64,000 bases of DNA from assembly GCF_947503465.1 (NCBI RefSeq), contig NZ_CANNDN010000001.1:620001-684000 (forward strand), written 5' to 3'. The notes beneath the pieces were generated by a model that worked only from the letters and a program-made list of their open reading frames with translations, made no database searches and was not told the DNA's origin. The position numbers and the translations under genes were made by a program. How positions within the stretch are numbered: position 1 is the first letter of the stretch; every line of letters starts with the position of its first letter. The stretch is from an uncultured Tateyamaria sp. Its GTDB lineage: Bacteria; Pseudomonadota; Alphaproteobacteria; Rhodobacterales; Rhodobacteraceae. Below, one piece after another: positions 46,630-56,573 of the stretch.

Positions 46630-49095
46630 ATGGCAGTGGTGTTTCAATGGCTGGTTCGCCTGACGGCCGGGGTGATCGTCCTGGTCGTTCTGGGCGTGGG
46701 CATGGTCTATTACCTCGCGGCGCGATCCCTGCCCAATTATGATGCCCGCGTGCGCGTGCCCGCCATCACCGCCCCGGTCGAAATCGTGCGCGACAACGCA
46801 AATGTGCCCCACATCTTTGGCAGCACGGACACGGATGTGTTCCATGGGCTGGGCTTTGCCCATGCACAGGACCGGCTGTGGCAGATGATGATGCTGCGCC
46901 GCACGGCACAGGGACGGCTCAGCGAGCTCTTCGGCACCGCCACGGTGGACGTCGACAGCTTTATCCGCCGGCTCGACATCTACAGGCTGTCCGTTCAGTC
47001 GGTCGAGGCGCAGGATGCCGCCACCCGCGCCGCCCTCGATGCCTACGCCTCGGGAGTGAACGCCCGGCTTGACCAGATCAATGCCGAGGCGCTGGGGCGC
47101 GGCGCGCCCGAAATGTTCCTGTTCAACAGCCCCCTGGCCCCGTGGCGCCCGGCAGACAGCATCGCCATCGCCAAGCTGATGGGCCTGCAACTGTCCGGCC
47201 ACCTCAGCGAAGAGGTGCTGCGCGCGCGCATGTCGCTGGCCCTTGATGACCCTGCGCGCCTTGCCGACATCCTTCCGGACGTCCCGGGCGACGGCATCGC
47301 AAGCCTGCCCGAATACGCCAGCCTCGTCCCCGGCACGTCGCCCACATTTGCGGCTGCCGAACCTGACCCGCACCCGCTCTCGCCCTTCAAACCCCGCGGC
47401 TTTGCAGGCGCGTCCAACGCATGGGCCGCTGCCGCCGCGCGGTCGGCCTCGGGCGGCACGTTGCTGGCCAATGACCCGCATCTGGGGTTCTCTGCCCCCG
47501 CGATCTGGTACCTCGCGCGCCTCGAACTGCGCACCGGCGGCGTGATTGGCGGCACGATCCCCGGCATGCCCGTGGTCCTGACAGGGCGCTCCGACAGGCT
47601 GGGTTGGGGGCTCACCACGGCCTATGTCGACGATCAGGACGTGTTCATGGAAGAGTTGAACCCGCAGGACCCGTCCCAGTATCGGACCCCAACGGGATGG
47701 AAAGCGTTTGAGTCGCGTGATTCCATTCTGCAAATCGCCGACGCGGACCCGGTAACGCTTACCCTGCGCTGGACGGACAATGGGCCCGTCCTGCCCGGCA
47801 GCTTCCGCAACCTTGGGACCGTCACACCGCCTGGACATGTGGCCGCGCTCAGCTGGACAGTGCTCAGCCCGCGCGACACCTCCCTGACCGCGGCACTGGG
47901 GATCATGAAGGCGCAGACGGTGGCCGAAGCCATCACCGCAGGCGAAGCCTATATCGCCCCCGCCCAGAACATCACGCTTGTCGATCGCGGATCGATCGCA
48001 ATGAAAACCATCGGCGCGGTCCCGAACCGCAACGACGCCCACCAAAGCCAGGGCCGTCTGCCTGCGCTTGGCTGGCGCAGTGAAAACCGCTGGCAGGGGC
48101 GCATGCCATACACCTCGAACCCCGGTTTCGTCTCGCCCGTGGGCGGCATCCTGGGCAACACCAACAACAAGACCGTCGATCGTCCGTTTCCCAACCACAT
48201 CAGCTTTGTCTGGGGCGACACGCAACGGGTGCAACGCTGGCGCCGCCTCATGCAGGCGCGCGAAGTCCATACGCGTGACAGCTTCATCGAGGCTCAGCTT
48301 GATACGGTCAGCTTCACCGCCCGTTCGCTCCTGCCCCTGATCGGATCCGAACTGTGGTTCACCGGCGAGGCCGCCCCCGCAGGCACCCCCGAACGCCAGC
48401 GCCAACGCGCGCTGTCGCTTCTGGCCGAATGGAACGGCGAGATGAACGAACACTGGCCCGAACCGCTGATCTACGCGGCCTGGCTGCGCAAGTTGCAGGA
48501 CCGGCTGATCCGGGACGAACTTGGCCCCATGGCCGACACGCTGACGCATGTCGAGCCGCTTTTTATCGAACGGGTCTTCCGCAATGTGGACGGGGCCGGC
48601 ATCTGGTGCGACGTGCGCCAATCGGCCCCCGTGGAAACCTGCCCCGACATGGCGCGCTTGGCACTGGACGACGCCCTGCTCGACATCAATGAAACCTGGG
48701 GCACGCAACTGGAAAGCCTGCGCTGGGGCGATGCGCATCAGGCCACCCACGACCACCAGGTGCTGGGCGAGGTGCCGATCCTGCGCTATTTCGTCAACAT
48801 CCGGCAAAGCACCTCCGGTGGCGACAACACCCTCCTGCGGGGGCTGACCAAGGGCACAGGCCCCGATCCGTTCAACAACGTGCATGGCGCGGGCTACCGC
48901 GGTGTCTATGACTTTGCCGACCCCAACAGTTCCGTCTTCGTGATCTCGACCGGCCAGTCGGGACACGTCCTGTCGCGGCACTATGACGACCTGGCCCAGC
49001 TGTGGCGACGCGGCGAATACATCCCCATGTCTCTGGACGAAGGGCTCGCGCGGGCTGCGGCTGTGGGCATCACAAGGCTCGAACCCCTGCGATGA
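46630..49095 (+). CDS. Penicillin acylase family N-terminal-nucleophile hydrolase
   Basis: An 821-residue precursor of the penicillin/cephalosporin/AHL acylase family, anchored or exported by one N-terminal helix ([20 protein letters not shown]). [20 protein letters not shown] and [12 protein letters not shown] mark the alpha subunit. The autocatalytic cut should fall at the serine of [13 protein letters not shown], which becomes the beta-subunit nucleophile. The enzyme hydrolyses amide bonds; natural substrates in such bacteria include acyl-homoserine lactones, but this is not shown. Start ATG 46630 fits the family N-terminus and has AAGGA 13 nt upstream; ATG 46585 in the same frame is the alternative. 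Confidence 0.87.
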   Translation: MAVVFQWLVRLTAGVIVLVVLGVGMVYYLAARSLPNYDARVRVPAITAPVEIVRDNANVPHIFGSTDTDVFHGLGFAHAQDRLWQMMMLRRTAQGRLSELFGTATVDVDSFIRRLDIYRLSVQSVEAQDAATRAALDAYASGVNARLDQINAEALGRGAPEMFLFNSPLAPWRPADSIAIAKLMGLQLSGHLSEEVLRARMSLALDDPARLADILPDVPGDGIASLPEYASLVPGTSPTFAAAEPDPHPLSPFKPRGFAGASNAWAAAAARSASGGTLLANDPHLGFSAPAIWYLARLELRTGGVIGGTIPGMPVVLTGRSDRLGWGLTTAYVDDQDVFMEELNPQDPSQYRTPTGWKAFESRDSILQIADADPVTLTLRWTDNGPVLPGSFRNLGTVTPPGHVAALSWTVLSPRDTSLTAALGIMKAQTVAEAITAGEAYIAPAQNITLVDRGSIAMKTIGAVPNRNDAHQSQGRLPALGWRSENRWQGRMPYTSNPGFVSPVGGILGNTNNKTVDRPFPNHISFVWGDTQRVQRWRRLMQAREVHTRDSFIEAQLDTVSFTARSLLPLIGSELWFTGEAAPAGTPERQRQRALSLLAEWNGEMNEHWPEPLIYAAWLRKLQDRLIRDELGPMADTLTHVEPLFIERVFRNVDGAGIWCDVRQSAPVETCPDMARLALDDALLDINETWGTQLESLRWGDAHQATHDHQVLGEVPILRYFVNIRQSTSGGDNTLLRGLTKGTGPDPFNNVHGAGYRGVYDFADPNSSVFVISTGQSGHVLSRHYDDLAQLWRRGEYIPMSLDEGLARAAAVGITRLEPLR

Positions 49096-49120
49096 CCCAC
49101 CTCTTCATTGTTCCAAAAAT

Positions 49121-49687
49121 ATGCACACGCAGGCTGTGCAACCCGTGACAACGATCCTGTTCAACAAGCCATTCGGCGTTTTGTCCCAATTCACCGACAA
49201 GGGCACCGCGGGCGCATCCCGGCCCACCCTGTCGCAGTATATCGACGTGCCGGGTGTCTACGCCGCAGGCAGGCTGGACCGCGACAGCGAAGGGCTGATG
49301 GTGCTGACCAGCGATGGCGCGCTGCAATCCAGGATCGCACACCCGAAATACAAGGCGCCCAAAACCTACCTCGCACAGGTCGAGGGAATGATCACCGAAG
49401 ATGCCCTGATCCAATTGCGCCGCGGCATCACGCTCAAGGACGGACCAACCAAACCGGCCAGGGCCCGCGCCATCACCCCCCCCGACATCTGGGACCGGGA
49501 CCCACCGATCCGGGCACGCAAGTCAGTGCCCGACAGCTGGCTGGAACTGACGCTGACGGAGGGGCGCAACCGACAGGTGCGGCGGATGACAGCGCATGTG
49601 GGCTTTCCGACACTCCGGCTCGTCCGCATAAAGATCGGCGACTGGACGTTGGGCGACTTGCAGCCCGGGCAATGGCGCCACGCCTGA
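49121..49687 (+). CDS. rluE: Ribosomal large subunit pseudouridine synthase, RluE type
   Basis: A 188-residue RsuA/RluB/E/F-family pseudouridine synthase without an S4 domain, as in RluE, which modifies U2457 in E. coli 23S rRNA. The catalytic Asp is in [34 protein letters not shown] and [20 protein letters not shown] are the other family signatures. The start is uncertain: ATG 49121 lacks a ribosome site, and an in-frame GTG 24 nt later would also preserve the fold. It follows the acylase gene by 25 nt. Confidence 0.87.
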   Translation: MHTQAVQPVTTILFNKPFGVLSQFTDKGTAGASRPTLSQYIDVPGVYAAGRLDRDSEGLMVLTSDGALQSRIAHPKYKAPKTYLAQVEGMITEDALIQLRRGITLKDGPTKPARARAITPPDIWDRDPPIRARKSVPDSWLELTLTEGRNRQVRRMTAHVGFPTLRLVRIKIGDWTLGDLQPGQWRHA

Positions 49688-49722
49688 GACCCTGCACGGC
49701 GCGGGTGTGCGGCGCCCCGGGA

Positions 49723-50994
49723 TCAAAGACCGTCAAAGCGCGCCTTCTGGATCGCGGTCCACCGCACGTCAAACTGGAACCCGTCCTCGCCCTGACGTTC
49801 TGCCTGCACCACGTCCTGCTCGAACAGCCACGCGCGCTTGCGGCCCTCGGCATAGGGCAACCGCAGCGTCTCCTCCATCACCGCCCCTTGCAGGGTCGTC
49901 GCCACATGGGCCAGCAACGCGTCGATCCCCTCGCCGGTGATCGCGGACATGGCAAAGACGTCGTCGTCCCGCTCGGCCCGCGCACGGGCGGCGTCGGCCT
50001 CCTCGTCGGGCAAAAGGTCGATCTTGTTCCAGACCTCGACCATCTCGCGGCCCTCCCCCACGCCCAGATCCGTCAGGATCGTGCGCACATCCGCGGCCTG
50101 CGCTTCGGTCTCGGGATGCGAAATATCGCGCACGTGCAGAATGATGTCGGCCGCCAAAACTTCTTCCAGCGTCGCCCGGAACGACGCCACCAACTCGGTC
50201 GGCAGGTCCGAGATGAACCCAACCGTGTCCGACAGGATCACCTCCGGCCCATCCTCCAACTCGACCCGCCGCATGGTCGGGTCCAGCGTGGCAAAAAGCA
50301 TATCCTTGGCCATCACATTGGCCCCCGTCAGGCGATTGAACAGCGTGGACTTGCCCGCATTGGTGTAGCCGACCAGCGCCACAATCGGATACGGCACCTT
50401 GGCCCGCGCCGCGCGGTGCAGGGTCCGGGTCTTGACCACCTTGTCCAGTTGTCGGCGCAGACGGACCAGTTGTGTGTCAATGGCACGGCGGTCCGCCTCG
50501 ATCTGCGTCTCGCCCGGACCGCCGACAAAACCCAAACCACCGCGCTGGCGTTCCAGGTGCGTCCAGGCCCGCACCAGACGCGTGCGCTGGTAACTCAGGG
50601 CGGCCATCTCGACCTGCAACACACCCTCGCGGGTGGCGGCACGGTCGCTGAAAATCTCCAGGATCAGCCCGGTGCGGTCCAGTAATTTGACCTTCCAGGC
50701 CTTTTCCAGGTTGCGCTGCTGAACGGGGGTCACAGGCCCGTCGATCAGAACCAGTTCCACCTCGGCATCATGCAGACGGGTCGCCAGTTCCTCGATCTTG
50801 CCCGACCCGAACAACAGGCCCGCGCGCACACGCGGCAAGGGCACGATCTCGCTGCCTACGACATCCAGTTCAGGCAGCGCATGGGCCAGGGACACGGCTT
50901 CGGCCAGCGCGAACTTTGCCTCGCGCCGGTTCGGATCGGATTTGATATCGGGGTGGAGCACCCAGGCGCGGGTGAACTCCGGCTGCTCACCCAT
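49723..50994 (-). CDS. hflX: GTPase HflX
   Basis: A 423-residue ribosome-associated GTPase that splits stalled ribosomes. The N-terminal HflX domain has VELVLIDGPVTPVQQRNLE and EIFSDRAATREG; the linker GFVGGPGETQIEADRR is diagnostic; the G domain has GYTNAGKSTLFNRL (G1), DPTMRR (G2), DTVGF (G3) and VWNKIDLL (G4). ATG 50994 shares one base with the hfq stop codon (TGATG), which is more plausible than the TTG one codon upstream. Last gene of the hfq-hflX unit. Confidence 0.95.
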   Translation of the reverse strand: MGEQPEFTRAWVLHPDIKSDPNRREAKFALAEAVSLAHALPELDVVGSEIVPLPRVRAGLLFGSGKIEELATRLHDAEVELVLIDGPVTPVQQRNLEKAWKVKLLDRTGLILEIFSDRAATREGVLQVEMAALSYQRTRLVRAWTHLERQRGGLGFVGGPGETQIEADRRAIDTQLVRLRRQLDKVVKTRTLHRAARAKVPYPIVALVGYTNAGKSTLFNRLTGANVMAKDMLFATLDPTMRRVELEDGPEVILSDTVGFISDLPTELVASFRATLEEVLAADIILHVRDISHPETEAQAADVRTILTDLGVGEGREMVEVWNKIDLLPDEEADAARARAERDDDVFAMSAITGEGIDALLAHVATTLQGAVMEETLRLPYAEGRKRAWLFEQDVVQAERQGEDGFQFDVRWTAIQKARFDGL

Positions 50995-51233
50995 CAAGAG
51001 GCGTCTTCGCCCTCATAGAGGCTGATCGGCTGGCTGGGCATGATGGTCGAAATGGCATGCTTGTAGACCAACTGGCTTTGGCCATCACGGCGCAGCAAGA
51101 CACAGAAATTGTCGAACCACGTGATAACACCCTGCAATTTCACACCATTAATAAGGAAAATCGTCACGGGCACCTTGGTCTTGCGCACGTGATTCAGGAA
51201 TGCATCCTGCAAATTCTGTCGGTCCGAAGCCAT
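50994..51233 (-). CDS. hfq: RNA chaperone Hfq
   Basis: A 79-residue Sm-like hexameric RNA chaperone that pairs small RNAs with mRNAs. Sm1 is [20 protein letters not shown] and Sm2 is [10 protein letters not shown], with the proximal-face [13 protein letters not shown] helix at the N-terminus. The C-terminal tail is short, as in alphaproteobacteria. It lies between the trkA-trkH terminator and hflX, and overlaps hflX by one base. Confidence 0.97.
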
Positions 51234-51324
51234 GTCGGTTAACCCTTTTTTTCTTGCTTAGGCCTGCGGATCAGACCGTCCCTCCGGGCGGAGTATGTCG
51301 TGGGGTTTAGAAAGATTCCACCCC

Positions 51325-51346
51325 AAAAAACAGTCCGTTACGGACC
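51325..51346 (-). terminator. Intrinsic terminator after trkA-trkH
   Basis: On the minus strand GTCCG-TAA-CGGAC followed by TGTTTTTT. The stem is only 5-6 pairs but the T-run is good. It lies 17 nt after the trkH stop codon, and implies a separate promoter for hfq-hflX within 51234-51324. Confidence 0.6.
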
Positions 51347-51362
51347 TACCGCGACACCCCGC

Positions 51363-52910
51363 CTACCCGCGCCACAAATCCGGAGTGAAAAGGGCGATGA
51401 TGGCCAGCGTTTCCAGGCGGCCCAGAACCATCGCGGCCGTGAAAATCCCCTTGGCCGCACCGCCAAGATCGGTCAGCGAAATGGGCGCATCCTTGGCCAC
51501 ATCCAAAAGCGGCCCCGTGGTCGAAAGACCCGAAACCGCAAGCACCAGCGCGGTGTCGAACGCCACGCCTGTAAAGGCCAGCAAAATGGTGATCAGCGCC
51601 AGCGTCAGCGCAAAAAGCATAAAGAAGATCCACGCGATGAACGCGCCGTCTTTCTGCAACCGCCGCGCGCGTGGCCCGGCCGAACTGACAGAGGACGGAT
51701 GCACAAGGCGCTCCATCTCCCTGACGCCATTGCGATAAAGTGCAAAAACCCGCAGCAACTTGACCCCGCCCGCCGTGGTCGCAACGCCGCCCCCGATCAG
51801 CGCAAGACCCATCAGCAGCAGCCCCGGCGTCTCAAGCCCGGACCACGCCTGTGCGTCGACCCAATTGGCCGATGCAAACCCGGTGGTGGTCAAAAAGGAC
51901 ATGACGGTAAACGCACTGCCCCACAACGCCCGGCCCGCGCCCACAAGGTCGGTTTCGGCGGCCACGTCATAGGCCCCCAGAAAATGACGCAGAAACAGGA
52001 ACAGGGGCACTGCAATCACCACCGCCGCCCCGATGCGAAATTCGGGGTCCTGCCACAGCCCGCCGGATTCAGCGGTGGTCGTGTCGGTCGAGAACGTCAA
52101 ACGCGACAAGGCGAACAGCATGAAAAGCAGCATGACCGCCTCACCCGCCATCCCGGACCCTGCCGTCTCCAGTCCGCCCACCGGCGAGATGCCTGAGGTC
52201 GCAAGGATCGCCATCGCGTGGCACAGGGCAACCAGACCTTCGTCCCCGCCCACCGCAAGCAGAACCCACAGCAACAGGGTCAGCCCGGCATAGATCGGGA
52301 TCAGCACCGCCGCGACCTTTGCAACACGCGCACGCACCTCGGGCGCGCTCATCCCGATGTCGCGGCTCGAGGATCGGCCCGGTTCGGCCCGCGCGGTGAC
52401 TTCGAAACCACCGAGGTTCAGGGGCGCCAGAATGGCCGAGGCGGCGATCCACATCAGCAATCCGCCCAGCCACCCGACGATGGCGCGCCACAGGTGCAGC
52501 GTCCCGTTCAGCCGCCCGGGATCGTCGAACATCGTGGCCCCGGTGGTTGTCACCGCACTCACCATCTCCACATAGGCATTCAGGAACGTGGTTGTGCGCA
52601 GCCCCTCGTAAAACGGCACCGCCAGAAGGGCCGGCAGGATGACAAAGGCGCTCAGCAGCGACACAAGCGGCCCAAGGGGGCCATGGCGCGGGTCGCGTCC
52701 CGCATGGGCCAACCCGATCAGGGCAAAGATCACAAGGCCCAGCACACCCGAATACAGAAACGCCCGCGCCGCCACCAATTCGCGCACCACGCCCCCATAG
52801 ATGGCGGGCACCAGCATCGCGGCGGAAAACACCCCCACCAGCAGCAGGAACAGCGGCAATTGCAGAACCGACAGCCAAAAGGGCTGGCGCGGCTGAACCC
52901 GTCCCTGCAT
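51363..52910 (-). CDS. trkH: Potassium uptake protein TrkH
   Basis: A 515-residue potassium translocating subunit with four helix-pore-helix repeats. The four filter segments are visible as AVTTTGATMFDDPG, AILATSGISPVGG, SFLTTTGFASANW and VSGLSTTGPLLD, each with its conserved glycine. It works with the cytoplasmic NAD/ATP-sensing ring TrkA. ATG 52910 shares one base with the trkA stop codon (TGATG), so the two are coupled. Confidence 0.95.
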   Translation of the reverse strand: MQGRVQPRQPFWLSVLQLPLFLLLVGVFSAAMLVPAIYGGVVRELVAARAFLYSGVLGLVIFALIGLAHAGRDPRHGPLGPLVSLLSAFVILPALLAVPFYEGLRTTTFLNAYVEMVSAVTTTGATMFDDPGRLNGTLHLWRAIVGWLGGLLMWIAASAILAPLNLGGFEVTARAEPGRSSSRDIGMSAPEVRARVAKVAAVLIPIYAGLTLLLWVLLAVGGDEGLVALCHAMAILATSGISPVGGLETAGSGMAGEAVMLLFMLFALSRLTFSTDTTTAESGGLWQDPEFRIGAAVVIAVPLFLFLRHFLGAYDVAAETDLVGAGRALWGSAFTVMSFLTTTGFASANWVDAQAWSGLETPGLLLMGLALIGGGVATTAGGVKLLRVFALYRNGVREMERLVHPSSVSSAGPRARRLQKDGAFIAWIFFMLFALTLALITILLAFTGVAFDTALVLAVSGLSTTGPLLDVAKDAPISLTDLGGAAKGIFTAAMVLGRLETLAIIALFTPDLWRG

Positions 52911-54286
52911 CAGAAAAAGTCGATGGACACCTGCATCAGGCGCTCCACCTCGGGCACATCAGTGGCCAGGGCAAAGATGGCGATCACGTCACCTTCGTCA
53001 ATACGGGTGCTGCCGACGGGGCGGCTGACCTTGTCACCCTTGCGAATGGCCCCGATCAGCACCCCTTCGGGAAAGTCTATCTCGTTGATCTTCTTGCCCG
53101 CCATGGGCGACGTCGACAGCACCTCGGCCTCGATCACCTCGGCATCCGCATCGCCGATGGAGTAGACAGAGCGCACGCGGCCATGGCGAATATGGCGCAG
53201 GATGGATGACACGGTCGTAGCGCGCGGGTTGATATAGGCGTCAATGCCCAGGGGGCCCATCATCGGCACCAGCGTCGGGTCGTTGATCAGCGCAATGGCA
53301 TAGGGACAGCCCTCGGATTTGGCACGCACGGCGGCCAGCATGTTGGTCTTGTCGTCGTCGGTAACGGCCAGCATGGCATCGGCCCGGCTCACCCCCGCCT
53401 CGGTCAGCAGGTTCACATCCAACCCGTCGCCGTGCAGAACAATGGTCCGCTCCAGCGCTTCGGCGGCCAGTTCCGCACAACGGCGGTTCCGCTCGATCAC
53501 CTTGGCGCGCACCCGGCTGGCGCGTTTCTCAAGGGCGCGGGCCACGGTCAGGCCGACATTGCCGCCACCCACCAGTACCACACGCTCCTGCTTGCGCATG
53601 GTCTTGCCAAACACCTCCATGGTGCGCGGCACGTCATCCACATGGGCAAAGACATAGGCCTCGTCCCCCTCGAATAACTGGTCCGACGCTTCGGGGGCAA
53701 ACAGCGTGCCCTCGCGGCGCACGCCCACCACGACAACACGCAAGGTCGAAAACAGGTCGGTCAACTGACGCAGAGGCGTGTTGAGCACCGGACAATCGGC
53801 ATCCAGCGCAATACCCAGAAGCTGGGCCTGCCCGTCAATGAACAGTTCGGTGTCAAAGGCCGCAGGCGCGCTCAGGCGCTGCAAGGCGGCGGCGGCCACC
53901 TCGCGCTCGGGCGAAATCACCACGTCGATGGGCATGTGATCCCGACGATAAAGGTCGGAATAGATGGCGGTCAGATAGGACTGGCTGCGCAGACGCGCGA
54001 TCTTGCGGTTGATGCCGAACACGGAATGGGCCACCTGACAGGTGACCATGTTGACCTCATCGGAATGGGTGGCGGCAATGACCATGTCGGCGTCGCGCGC
54101 CCCCGCGCGGTCCAGCACATCCGGATAGCTGGCAAAGCCCGCAACCCCCTGCACATCCAGCGTATCGGTGGCCCGGCGCACCAGATCGGGGTCACTGTCG
54201 ACCACCGTCACATCGTTGCGCTCACCCGACAGGTGGCGGGCAATCTGCCAGCCCACCTGGCCTGCCCCGCAGATGATGACTTTCAT
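52910..54286 (-). CDS. trkA: Trk potassium uptake regulatory subunit TrkA
   Basis: A 458-residue peripheral regulator made of two tandem TrkA_N/TrkA_C halves. The nucleotide-binding motifs are VIICGAGQVGWQIARHL (residues 3-19) and VVLVGGGNVGLTVARAL (about 234-250), each followed by an acidic strand end and a TrkA_C domain. Start ATG 54286 opens MKVIICGAGQVG exactly as in homologues. In related bacteria this gene directly follows ntrX; here 5.9 kb of other genes lie between. Confidence 0.95.
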   Translation of the reverse strand: MKVIICGAGQVGWQIARHLSGERNDVTVVDSDPDLVRRATDTLDVQGVAGFASYPDVLDRAGARDADMVIAATHSDEVNMVTCQVAHSVFGINRKIARLRSQSYLTAIYSDLYRRDHMPIDVVISPEREVAAAALQRLSAPAAFDTELFIDGQAQLLGIALDADCPVLNTPLRQLTDLFSTLRVVVVGVRREGTLFAPEASDQLFEGDEAYVFAHVDDVPRTMEVFGKTMRKQERVVLVGGGNVGLTVARALEKRASRVRAKVIERNRRCAELAAEALERTIVLHGDGLDVNLLTEAGVSRADAMLAVTDDDKTNMLAAVRAKSEGCPYAIALINDPTLVPMMGPLGIDAYINPRATTVSSILRHIRHGRVRSVYSIGDADAEVIEAEVLSTSPMAGKKINEIDFPEGVLIGAIRKGDKVSRPVGSTRIDEGDVIAIFALATDVPEVERLMQVSIDFF

Positions 54287-54452
54287 CCATGTCCCCGTTT
54301 CGACGCGCCAGCACACGGCGCATTCAGCCTCTTTGCATGACAGACAGGGGGCATGCGGTCAACGCTTGGCGGGGCGTCAGGCGCGCATCGGGGCGCAGGC
54401 GGTGATGCGGGGCCGGATCACGGCGAAACAATCGCGCGCGCGGTACGCAACC

Positions 54453-54995
54453 TCAGGCGGCCACCCCCAACTGGTCCAACACCCATGCATTCGGGACCAC
54501 ATCAAGTGTCAGGTTGACACGCTCTTGGGTGCCGTGATGCAGCACACGGTGCGGATCGTTCAGCTTCATGTACCAGCACTCGCCCGGCTGCATCGGGACC
54601 GGGTCGCCATTCAACAGGAACTCCACGTCATCCGTGGGGGTAATGGGGATCGTCAACCGGACAACGCTGTCTGGCACATCCAGGCCAAGGGTCGGGTCAG
54701 TATGTTCCTGCACCTCGGCCCCGGCCTCCAGCCGCAGCAGCCGCGTCAGGGTGACCACCGTATGGGCACGAAACCCGTCGATGATCGACTTGGTGTATGG
54801 GATGTCGCTCAGATCGCCGTTGTCCTTCGACGGGGCCCGGGACGCCCCCGTATGGGCGCTCAGATCCGGCGGCACGGTCAGCATGACAACGGAATAATAC
54901 AGAAACGGCTTGGCCAAGTCGGATGAAAGTTCATCCAGCATGCGCCCCGCGTCATAGTGGAACGGTAGTTTTATGCGATCAGGTGCCTGTGTCAT
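54453..54995 (-). CDS. Aspartyl/asparaginyl beta-hydroxylase-like protein
   Basis: A 180-residue single-domain member of the Asp/Asn beta-hydroxylase cupin family (Fe(II)/2-oxoglutarate dioxygenase). The first metal histidine is in VQEHTDPTLG, the core strand is VVRLTIPI, and the second histidine plus the 2-oxoglutarate arginine lie in LNDPHRVLHHGTQERVNLTLD. No signal peptide. Substrates of bacterial members include small peptides and free amino acids; this one is unknown. GAGGGG precedes ATG 54995. It is the gene nearest trkA in the block separating trk from ntr genes, and is GC-rich like the core chromosome. Confidence 0.82.
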   Translation of the reverse strand: MTQAPDRIKLPFHYDAGRMLDELSSDLAKPFLYYSVVMLTVPPDLSAHTGASRAPSKDNGDLSDIPYTKSIIDGFRAHTVVTLTRLLRLEAGAEVQEHTDPTLGLDVPDSVVRLTIPITPTDDVEFLLNGDPVPMQPGECWYMKLNDPHRVLHHGTQERVNLTLDVVPNAWVLDQLGVAA

Positions 54996-55326
54996 GACTG
55001 CCCCTCGGGAATGACCAGAAGACTAGGGGTGGCACAGGCAAAGCGTCAAGCAATGGCCGCGGCGGCACAGGGGAAGGCCCGCGTCCCCCGGGAAGTGCCT
55101 GTTCAAGGGGGACAGACCACGATCCAGTCGCGGGGCCACCCAGGCCATCGCCCGACGCCGGGGGCAAGGACGATGCGCAAGGCGCAGCACGGCGGTGCAC
55201 CAAAAATGTCTTGGATGCGGCGACTTGCCACCGGCGGCTTTGCGGGACGAAGCTGACCTTGGAGGCAATCGGATTGCCACTGTAGACCAAGGCTTGTAGC
55301 CAAGGCCCCGACAGCAGCTGTAGTCG
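54996..55326. other. Intergenic stretch marking a composition boundary
   Basis: Between the hydroxylase and the SUKH gene. Open frames exist on both strands but none resembles a known protein. The first 250 nt are GC-rich; from about 55270 onward the sequence becomes clearly AT-richer, the apparent left edge of the acquired segment. No integrase, terminal repeat or tRNA is visible. Confidence 0.5.
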
Positions 55327-56049
55327 GTGACGCCTTTGAAAGACGAAAAAGTGGCGAAGGTAATCCTAGACCTCGCGCAAGAAATACGCAGTAGATGGGA
55401 CAGGCTGGGCTATCTGGAAACGGATGATGGTGCATTCGCTACTGGCCATGTTCCGAATGTAGCTCCACACGCATATCTGTGTCGCTTTTATCCGGGTCTT
55501 TCGGATGCTGGGCTTGATGATGCCGAGGCAGAGAGTGAACGATACTTGCCGCAACCCTATCGAGATATTCTTAGTTCGTTTAATGGCGCGAGAATTATGG
55601 GCATCTCGTTGCACGGAGCGACTGGTGGCCAGACCGTCCGAGACGCTGAAGGTATCGGGCAGCCGATAAGTATCAGATACCAAAATGTTTTCTACACTCG
55701 ACCAGAGTTCATTCCAGAAGGCCACTTTGGCTTGGGGGCCATGAATGGCCCTCGATACTCGCAAGGCCATCTGTATCTCACGAGCGTTGGCGAAGTTGAA
55801 TTGATCAATAGAGACCACGATTTGGTCGCCATGAAGTGGCCGTCATTAACGGAATTTCTCAATCAAGAGATTGCGAGACAACTGTCGCGGTACGACGACG
55901 AAGGCCGAGAAACTGGCGAGGTCCCACGACTGCCAGGAAATACGGATAATTGGGAAGCATTGGGCAAAGAAACGTCAGATAGAAGAAAGAAAGAGGATTC
56001 AGTTTTGCACAAGACCTTCACCAAGCTCAGCGTGTTTCGAAAGAAGTAG
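55327..56049 (+). CDS. SMI1/KNR4 (SUKH)-family protein, probable immunity protein
   Basis: A 240-residue soluble protein. The SUKH core is visible at about residues 60-180: FYPGLSDAGLDDAEAESE, LPQPYRDILSSFNGARIMG, and later strands HLYLTSVGEVELINRDHD and WPSLTEFL. Bacterial SUKH proteins neutralise diverse polymorphic toxins. A lysine-rich tail follows. The start must be GTG 55327 because no ATG lies before the domain, and its ribosome site is weak. Codon use is AT-richer than the core genes. No toxin gene lies directly beside it on its strand; the RHS-type toxin starts 1.3 kb away, facing it. Confidence 0.68.
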   Translation: MTPLKDEKVAKVILDLAQEIRSRWDRLGYLETDDGAFATGHVPNVAPHAYLCRFYPGLSDAGLDDAEAESERYLPQPYRDILSSFNGARIMGISLHGATGGQTVRDAEGIGQPISIRYQNVFYTRPEFIPEGHFGLGAMNGPRYSQGHLYLTSVGEVELINRDHDLVAMKWPSLTEFLNQEIARQLSRYDDEGRETGEVPRLPGNTDNWEALGKETSDRRKKEDSVLHKTFTKLSVFRKK

Positions 56050-56276
56050 TCGCCGACAATCCTGAAGCTGCGTTTGCCCTGTTGAGACATGCGGCAGTAA
56101 GACAAAATGGGCTCAGACCGGTCATCTGACACAAACGCTCGGGAATTTCGGCCTCAGGTCCGCACCCGAGGTCGGCTTGGCAGGACAAACCGCACTTTCG
56201 CTGCGTTAGCGCCAATGGCCGCTTAGAGTTGGCTGAACTTTGAGGCTCCGACGCCCATAGGGTTCACTATGTGAAG

Positions 56277-56570
56277 TTAACCGCTTTGAACGAACGCTGA
56301 TGTTTTGAAGCAGCCAAAACACACGAAAACGTACAGCATACCTACATCGGCAAAAGTCATCTCTTCACCGATAGAGTCGATTTGAGCAATAAAGGTCATT
56401 TCTGCGCCACATGATGGACAAACCTGAGCTTCATGGTCTTGAAGGAAATCCGGCGAGCCACCTACTTTTGACCTAGTCCCGATATGGGGGTCTGCCCACT
56501 TGAACCCCATTTTTTCCTGCGCCTCGTCGGTAAGCGGCGTCAGTACGACTTTATATTCTGGCCAGCTCAT
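56277..56570 (-). CDS. Small zinc-ribbon protein, candidate immunity partner of the RHS-type toxin
   Basis: A 97-residue cytoplasmic protein with four cysteines placed as a zinc ribbon: Cys51/Cys54 in VCPSCGAEM and Cys84/Cys87 in FVCFGCF. The surrounding pattern (VGGSPDFLQD, MTFIAQIDSI, ADVGMLYVFVC, QSG) resembles the C-terminal part of DUF1963-like proteins. It begins 3 nt after the toxin stop codon, the usual position for an immunity gene, and shares its AT-rich composition. Function is inferred from position. Confidence 0.65.
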   Translation of the reverse strand: MSWPEYKVVLTPLTDEAQEKMGFKWADPHIGTRSKVGGSPDFLQDHEAQVCPSCGAEMTFIAQIDSIGEEMTFADVGMLYVFVCFGCFKTSAFVQSG

Positions 56571-56573
56571 TAG

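Noticed and set aside
46597-48981. A 794-codon open frame antisense to the acylase gene
   Set aside because: It has no recognisable domain, a composition typical of the shadow frame of GC-rich genes, and it lies wholly opposite a clear penicillin-acylase family gene.
54996-55326. Minus-strand frames before the SUKH gene that look faintly like a decayed gene
   Set aside because: No motif could be matched and there is no consistent reading frame, so a pseudogene cannot be supported.
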